From positions 744,001 to 808,000 of the forward strand of contig CAUWAG010000007.1 in assembly GCA_963556695.1 (NCBI GenBank): a DNA stretch of 64,000 bases, written 5' to 3'. Below are positions 58,525 to 64,000 of the stretch, piece after piece (the stretch's first letter is position 1; every line of letters begins with the position of its first letter). The notes below the pieces were generated by a model, which was not told the DNA's origin, made no database searches, and saw only the letters and a program-made list of their open reading frames with translations. The position numbers were made by a program, and so were the translations under genes. The stretch is from Anthostomella pinea. Its lineage: Eukaryota > Ascomycota > Sordariomycetes > Xylariales > Xylariaceae.

Positions 58525-60489
58525 GCTGCAGCATTTCTTGCATCGCGTGAATATTGGCGGTTTGGGACTCAAATTGCATATAGACTGGGAACTGGACGGG
58601 ATGGAGCATAAATATAGCATGGTGTAGGGAATTTCCTTTTCATTTGGTCTTTGTATCATGGGGGATTAACTTATTGCATGGATTGAAAGGCATCTGGCGA
58701 AGGACATTGTGTGCATTAAATACCGGAGTAAGGAACATTATGTCGCATGTCTCAAGGCGAACTTGCATTCAAGTTATTAGAGTCTCACTAGATGGTCGTT
58801 CATTTCAACATAGCGCTTACATATGAAGTCAAGTTCAATATTGGTAACATACTTCTCGAGAGAAGCAAATCATGTCAAACGGACGGTCGCCGGCCTGAAC
58901 CCACGAGTCCATCGACGACGCCTCGTTCATCTTTTCATCCGGCACCAGCGCCACGATGCCGAAGACCCTGCCGCCGCGCCCGGGTCCCATGATCACGGAT
59001 CGGCCGCAACCATCTTTTCGGGCAGACTCACTTTACTTTGAGTCATGTTGTCAGTAGGTTACTGAAGGTACCGTCTCTTTTAATAAGCTTTTGGACGTAA
59101 GACGCTGCCATGGTATATGAGGAAGTGGGGGAGGGGGGAGGGGGGGGGGGGGGTTTCATGAGTGCGTGTAAGATACTGTTCCTATGAGACGACTATCTAT
59201 TTGGGAAGTAATTGACGCCGCGACAGTATAGGTGGAGAGTGGGTCGTGTATGCCTAGGTTCCTAGACTGGCATCATTATCACCACGCACATGCATGGGTA
59301 GCTATGCTGCAGGCTCGAACGTATAGTCAACCGAGCGAGCGTCCAATGAGATCCAAGACTTAAAAATGATATAGTCCAGAACTCGTCAGGGTATAGTCCC
59401 ATATTATGCGAAGGGGTGTCACTGTGTCACACGATTGACTGATGAGGACGACCTAGGCGGGAATTGACGGAAGCCTAATGCAAGATAAGAAGTTTGACGT
59501 ATGGTGCTACAATACACCTGATCTAGGCCAAGACCACTCACCGAGCGAAGGACGCGCAGTCTATACTCGATTGCCAAGGCTATAGAGTATACCTATACCC
59601 TATGATTGTCGCCATGATGGAGTGAAAGATAAGGGTTGGGCATATATACAGAACAGCATACATGGTCCTTAAAGCGGCATCACTCGCTAGTCTATTCCTA
59701 TATCACAACCAAGGCTATAGTCTGCGAGTCTGTTGCGCGACCTGTGCCAACTGACGCGACGTTACATCCAATAACTTTCCAAGATAGACAAGACTATATC
59801 CTGGCCACGTCATTCGGTGCAACTTTCGGTAATCGGGATCTTCGTCCTGGCATTCGGGATGCGAGATAGGCGGTTGTTACCAACAACGACTATACGATGG
59901 ACACATGCCTGTCTGCATGGTCAGCTATCGAGTGGATGTGGGCGAGTCGAAACCAAGGATGTCATAGTGATACATAAGTTACCCGGTATCGGGGACTATA
60001 GAGATTGAAGCCCAGATCACAACTTTCTCGTTCCAACGGACACTAAGGCGCGCTATCAGTTGGCCTATCACCAGTCGTGTCATGTCAAGTTCATGCCGGT
60101 TTCGGCAAGTCTATGCGGTTCCCCGCAATTGACGTTATCGTGTTGGACGACTTTATTATCAACCAGGATGGGGTGAGGTTGGGTCTAGACTAGACCACGA
60201 TAGATAGGGGGCACCTTGGGCGCAAGTCCAACATTGGGCGAACTCTTATCGCTCTAGAGGTTGCATGTCCCCGTTGCTCATTGGTGACCGAGGTGCATCC
60301 CCTACCGTGGCACCGCGTCATTTCCATCCTTAGCCCTGCAGCTTGCCCTTCTCTATCTCCATATCGGCTTCCCTTCGATCATCATATACATAAGTCAAGC
60401 ACTTCGTAACATTTCATACCCTCTACACCTTCGCTTCGTGTATCATCAAATCATCTTCCTGAGATTGTCTTTTGTCTTCATCCTTCAAC
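58525..60489. other. Intergenic with a G-run
   Basis: About 2 kb without a supported gene. It contains a G-rich tract at 59125-59154 (runs of 5, 6 and over 12 G). The last 100-150 bp is a TC-rich leader of the amine oxidase. Confidence 0.35.
59125..59154 (+). repeat. G-rich tract, potential quadruplex
   Basis: Runs of G separated by single A, ending in a run of more than twelve G. The composition would allow a G-quadruplex on the plus strand. Confidence 0.6.
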
Positions 60490-62975
60490 ATGCCGTCCGC
60501 AACCTCAGACACCCTCCCCCATCCCTTGGACCCACTCAGCACCGGAGAGATCGAGTCAGCTATCGGCATCGTCAAGAAGGCACATGGCGATGTCTTCTTC
60601 AATGTCGTCTCACTCCACGAGCCGCGCAAGGCGGAGATGACAAAATGGTTAGAAGACACAGCCAGCGCACCCCGGCCACAGAGGATTGCAGATATCGTTG
60701 TTATTGCTCCGGGCGGCAAAGTCTACGATGGACTGGTCGACCTCGCTGATGGCAAAATCACGAAATGGGAGTTGTTGGACGGGCTTCAACCTATCGTGAG
60801 TCAGCGTACGTGACCGATACACAATACGTGTCGCTAATTGCCCTAGATTACGATGGAGGAGCTTGTTGCCGTTGAGCACATCTGCCGCAAGGACCCCAAA
60901 GTGATTGAGCAGTGCGAGATCAATGGCATCCCGAAAGAGGATATGCACAAGGTCTACTGCGACCCGTGGACCATTGGGTTCGATGAGAGGCACGGCAGCA
61001 AGATCCGACTTCAGCAAGCCTTGATGTACTACCGCCCAAATGTGGACGACTGCCAATACCAGTATCCCCTGGACTTCTGCCCTATCTATGACGCCGAGAA
61101 GGAGACCATCGTCGCCATCGACATCCCCAAGGTCCGAAGACCACTCAGCAAGGCTGCACCTATCAACTACCATCCTGCTGGTGTTGAGAGCGCTGGGGGC
61201 TACAGGAACAACATCAAGCCTATCAACATCACCCAACCTGAGGGCGTGTCGTTCACAATGAGTGGGCGAGAGATCGAGTGGCAGAATTGGAAGTTCCACA
61301 TCGGGTTCAACTACCGAGAAGGCATCGTGCTGAACAACATCACGTTCAACGACAAGGGAACTGTTCGACCCATCTTCTACCGTCTCTCTCTGGCTGAGAT
61401 GGTAGTACCATAGTCAGTCTATCCAGTACATTTAAACACTTCAAACAGGACTGACTTTAACCAGTGGCAATCCCGAGCATCCTCACCAGCGCAAGCACGC
61501 CTTCGATCTCGGAGAGTATGGTGCCGGATACATGACAAACAGCCTGGCCCTTGGCTGTGACTGCAAGGGTTCCATCCACTACCTCGACGCTGAATTCCCC
61601 ACGAGGGCTGGCAGCGTCCGGACCATCAAGAACGCCATCTGCATCCACGAGGAAGACAGTGGTATCCTGTTCAAGCACACCGACTTCAGAGACGAGTCGA
61701 TGATTGTTACGCGAGCTCGAAAGTTGGTCATCCAGCAAATATTCACTGCTGCGAATTACGAATACTCCATCCAGGTTAGTCTATGTTCGAGGGCATTGCT
61801 TTGATAACTCGTTGCTAACTAAGTACAGTGGATCTTTCACGTAAGCGACTCGGCGAATTGCTTCTCTGCTGTGATTTACTGACAAAGACTGTAGCAAGAT
61901 GGCACCATCCAGCCAGAGATCAAACTCACCGGTATCCTTAACACTTACGCAATGGGCCCAGATGAAGACACGCAGGGTTGGGGCACTCAGGTCTACCCGG
62001 GTATGTCTTTGGTCGAGCTCCGACGTTACCCCTGAAATTGGCTCGCTAACGCATGCCCTCAGGCGTCAATGCCCATAACCACCAACACCTCTTCTGTCTT
62101 CGCATAGATCCTAATGTGGACGGGCCGAACAATACTGTGTTCATGGCCGATACCGTACCATCAGATGCCCCAGTCGGCAGCCCGGAGAACTACTACGGGA
62201 ATGCATTCTACGCCAAGCGAACGAAGTTGACCACCACAGGCGAGGCAAAGACCGACTACAACGGCGACACCAGCCGGACGTGGGACATCTGCAACACGAG
62301 CAGGTTGCACCCCTACAGCAAGAAGCCGTCGAGTTACAAGCTCGTCAGCCGAGAGGTGCCAAGACTGCTACCGAAGGAGGGTTCACTAGTATGGAAGCGA
62401 GCCGGCTTCGCGCGCCACGCTGTGCACGTCACCAAGTGTAAGTAACTACCACGCGCCAAAAGCAACGGCGCTTCTTCTCGGGTCACGTATGTATGTGACT
62501 GACTGACGCCCCCCAAACAGACGACGACGACCAGCTCTGGCCCGCAGGCCGCCACGTGCCGCAGACCTCCGGCGAGCCGTCGCTCGGGCTGCCGGAGTGG
62601 ATCGGCAATGGCCAGCAGTCCATCGACGACACCGACGTCGTGCTGTGGCACACGTTCGGCGTCACGCACATACCCGCGCCCGAGGACTTCCCCGTCATGC
62701 CCGTCGAGCCCATCACGCTCCTGCTGCGCCCTCGCAACTTCTTCGCCAGCAACCCCGTGCTCGACGTCCCGCCCAGCTTCTGCAGCACCCCGAGCCAGGT
62801 CGCCGCCAATGGGAAGGGCGTTACCGAGGCGGCGGATCGGATGAGTCGGTTGGCTTTTGGGGAGGAGAAGGCGAATGGCAGTGTGAACGGTATCGGCAAT
62901 GCCAATGGCAATGGGTGCTGTGGTGCTGATGGGGTTAACGGTACTAACGGTACGAATGGTGCGAATGGCCATTGA
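60490..62975 (+). CDS. Copper-containing primary amine oxidase
   Basis: Seven exons (60490-60795, 60847-61412, 61465-61774, 61829-61840, 61895-62000, 62063-62437, 62521-62975) give 709 residues. Active site: the topaquinone precursor tyrosine Y389 in AANYEYSIQ, the copper-binding pair H440 and H442 in NAHNHQHLFCL, and the third copper ligand H608 in GVTHIPAPEDFPVMPVEP. The N-terminal small domains and the YPLDFCPIYD strand near the catalytic aspartate are present. It oxidises primary amines to aldehydes with release of hydrogen peroxide and ammonia, letting the fungus use amines as nitrogen source; fungal forms are often peroxisomal. No C-terminal SKL is present: the protein ends in an unusual Asn/Gly-rich tail (NGTNGTNGANGH). 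Exon 4 is only 12 nt, encoding WIFH. Intact. Confidence 0.92.
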
Positions 62976-63769
62976 ACTGGTTGGATACGCACATGGTTGA
63001 TGATATGGTGTTCTGTATCCTGTACCCTCTGATCAATATATGGAACTGCCATCTAAGGGGCAGCAGTGCAACATTTCCGAGCCAGTGTCTTGATGTTCCA
63101 ACCGGGATATGCTCTATAAGCCTGATTATCGGTGTCCATTTTCGATGAGTCAGCAAAGACGAGTCCCAAAGACCTTCGTGCTCAGCCATGTGGCTCCGAA
63201 TCTGCTCTTCTCCTTGCTGCTCTTCTACAAGCTAACCTGCTCACCCAAGTTCGGCTGACGTAGCGGCGTTTCTCAAGAGTCTTGTGAGGCTTGAGGAGGG
63301 AGCGATCTAATTCTGGTAGATACCTTGCGCACCTCATGCAACACGGTTACCAACAATAGGGGCTGTATACCTTAATGTACAACCCTGCGCGGGATGTAGG
63401 TGCAGCAAGTAGGTAGTTGACATTTGGCAGTTGTATATTCGATTTCATCATTATAGCTGAAGATACAAGTGAGCCGACGTTATGGCAAGCCAAACAGGCC
63501 ATCATCTTTCGTAGAGCGTAGCTTTTAGGTTGCGGATAATGAGTGTGTTGGTGGAAAAGGGCAAGGGGTGGTACAGTTGGAAGGAGGTTTGTGGGGGGGA
63601 GAGACCTACTCTGGCGCTAAGGTAGTGCAGACCAGCTTCACTAAGTAAGTCCCCTGCCAGCCAGCTGCAGGCCTATCTCATTGCCTCGGAGAACCCAGCC
63701 CGCGAATAGACCCACTTTTTCACAAACGTGGCCGATTTACGGTCTGGGCGGTGCTAGCGGTAGCAGGGT
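62976..63769. other. Downstream flank of amine oxidase
   Basis: No gene recognised. Confidence 0.35.
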
Positions 63770-64000
63770 GTTCGATATGTTAAAGTATACGTATACTAGT
63801 AACGCTGTTAATTAATAACCACGTGTTTAAATAAAGTTTTATAACTTATTAAAAGTTAATACGGTATGGGGTAAATTAATAAGATATTTTAAAGCATTCG
63901 TTCAACGCGTAGTTGATTATTATTTATATAATTATATATATTAAAATTAATATATCGAGATTTTAATGTTTTTATAATATCTTATATACAAATTACGCTT
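63770..64000. other. AT-rich edge of a probable RIP-affected block
   Basis: Base composition changes abruptly near 63770 to very AT-rich sequence dense in TA and TTAATTA, without coding potential. It resembles the interior of the 7.7-8.7 kb element and probably continues beyond the window. Confidence 0.5.

Noticed and set aside
43441..62975. A biosynthetic gene cluster (methyltransferase, regulator, amine oxidase)
   Set aside because: No backbone enzyme (PKS, NRPS, terpene synthase) is present and housekeeping or broken genes are interspersed.

Overview
The window is a piece of a filamentous ascomycete (Pezizomycotina, Sordariomycete-like) nuclear genome. The support is many short introns (about 46-145 bp, GTRNGY...CTRAY...YAG), eukaryotic housekeeping genes (NTF2, poly(A)-binding protein, HUL5/UBE3C-type HECT ligase, NSUN-type RNA methyltransferase), a fungal Zn2Cys6 regulator, a HET-domain gene, and AT-rich stretches with C-to-T/G-to-A damage of the kind made by repeat-induced point mutation (RIP). 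All gene models below were joined by hand from splice signals and frame.

Layout. 0-7.5 kb: a six-exon NTF2 gene (minus), an eight-exon aromatic-acid-exporter-like (ArAE_2/FUSC type) membrane protein (plus), and a secreted epoxide hydrolase-like protein with a duplicated CCG-N6-CGG site upstream. 7.7-13 kb is accessory: an AT-rich relic with terminal inverted repeats, a HET-domain pseudogene with RIP-type stop codons, a 15-bp tandem array inside a second inverted-repeat structure, and a tRNA-like sequence. 13.5-15.1 kb: a small cysteine-containing secreted protein and a tRNA-Gln. 16-30 kb is a conserved core: HECT ligase and PAB1 (divergent), then a large universal-stress-domain protein. 32-34 kb: a conserved coiled-coil membrane protein. 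34-43 kb is gene-poor, with purine-rich minisatellites, tRNA-like sequences and a decayed pogo/Fot1-type transposon with intact TA flanks. 43-49 kb: a secreted methyltransferase-like protein, the NSUN enzyme, a DUF3632-like protein and a small membrane-protein gene with an internal stop. 49.8-56 kb: a Zn2Cys6 activator followed by a SNF2-type helicase pseudogene with at least five lesions. 57.7-63 kb: an unknown protein with a protease-like DCG motif, and a seven-exon copper amine oxidase. The last 230 bp is again AT-rich.

There is no evidence that the window is one pathway cluster. It alternates conserved housekeeping blocks with small islands of transposon debris, decayed self/non-self or chromatin-type genes and secreted proteins. 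The most interesting parts are the two multi-lesion pseudogenes (HET, SNF2), the TIR-bounded elements, the small secreted protein, the signal-peptide-bearing methyltransferase-like protein and the stop-interrupted membrane protein.
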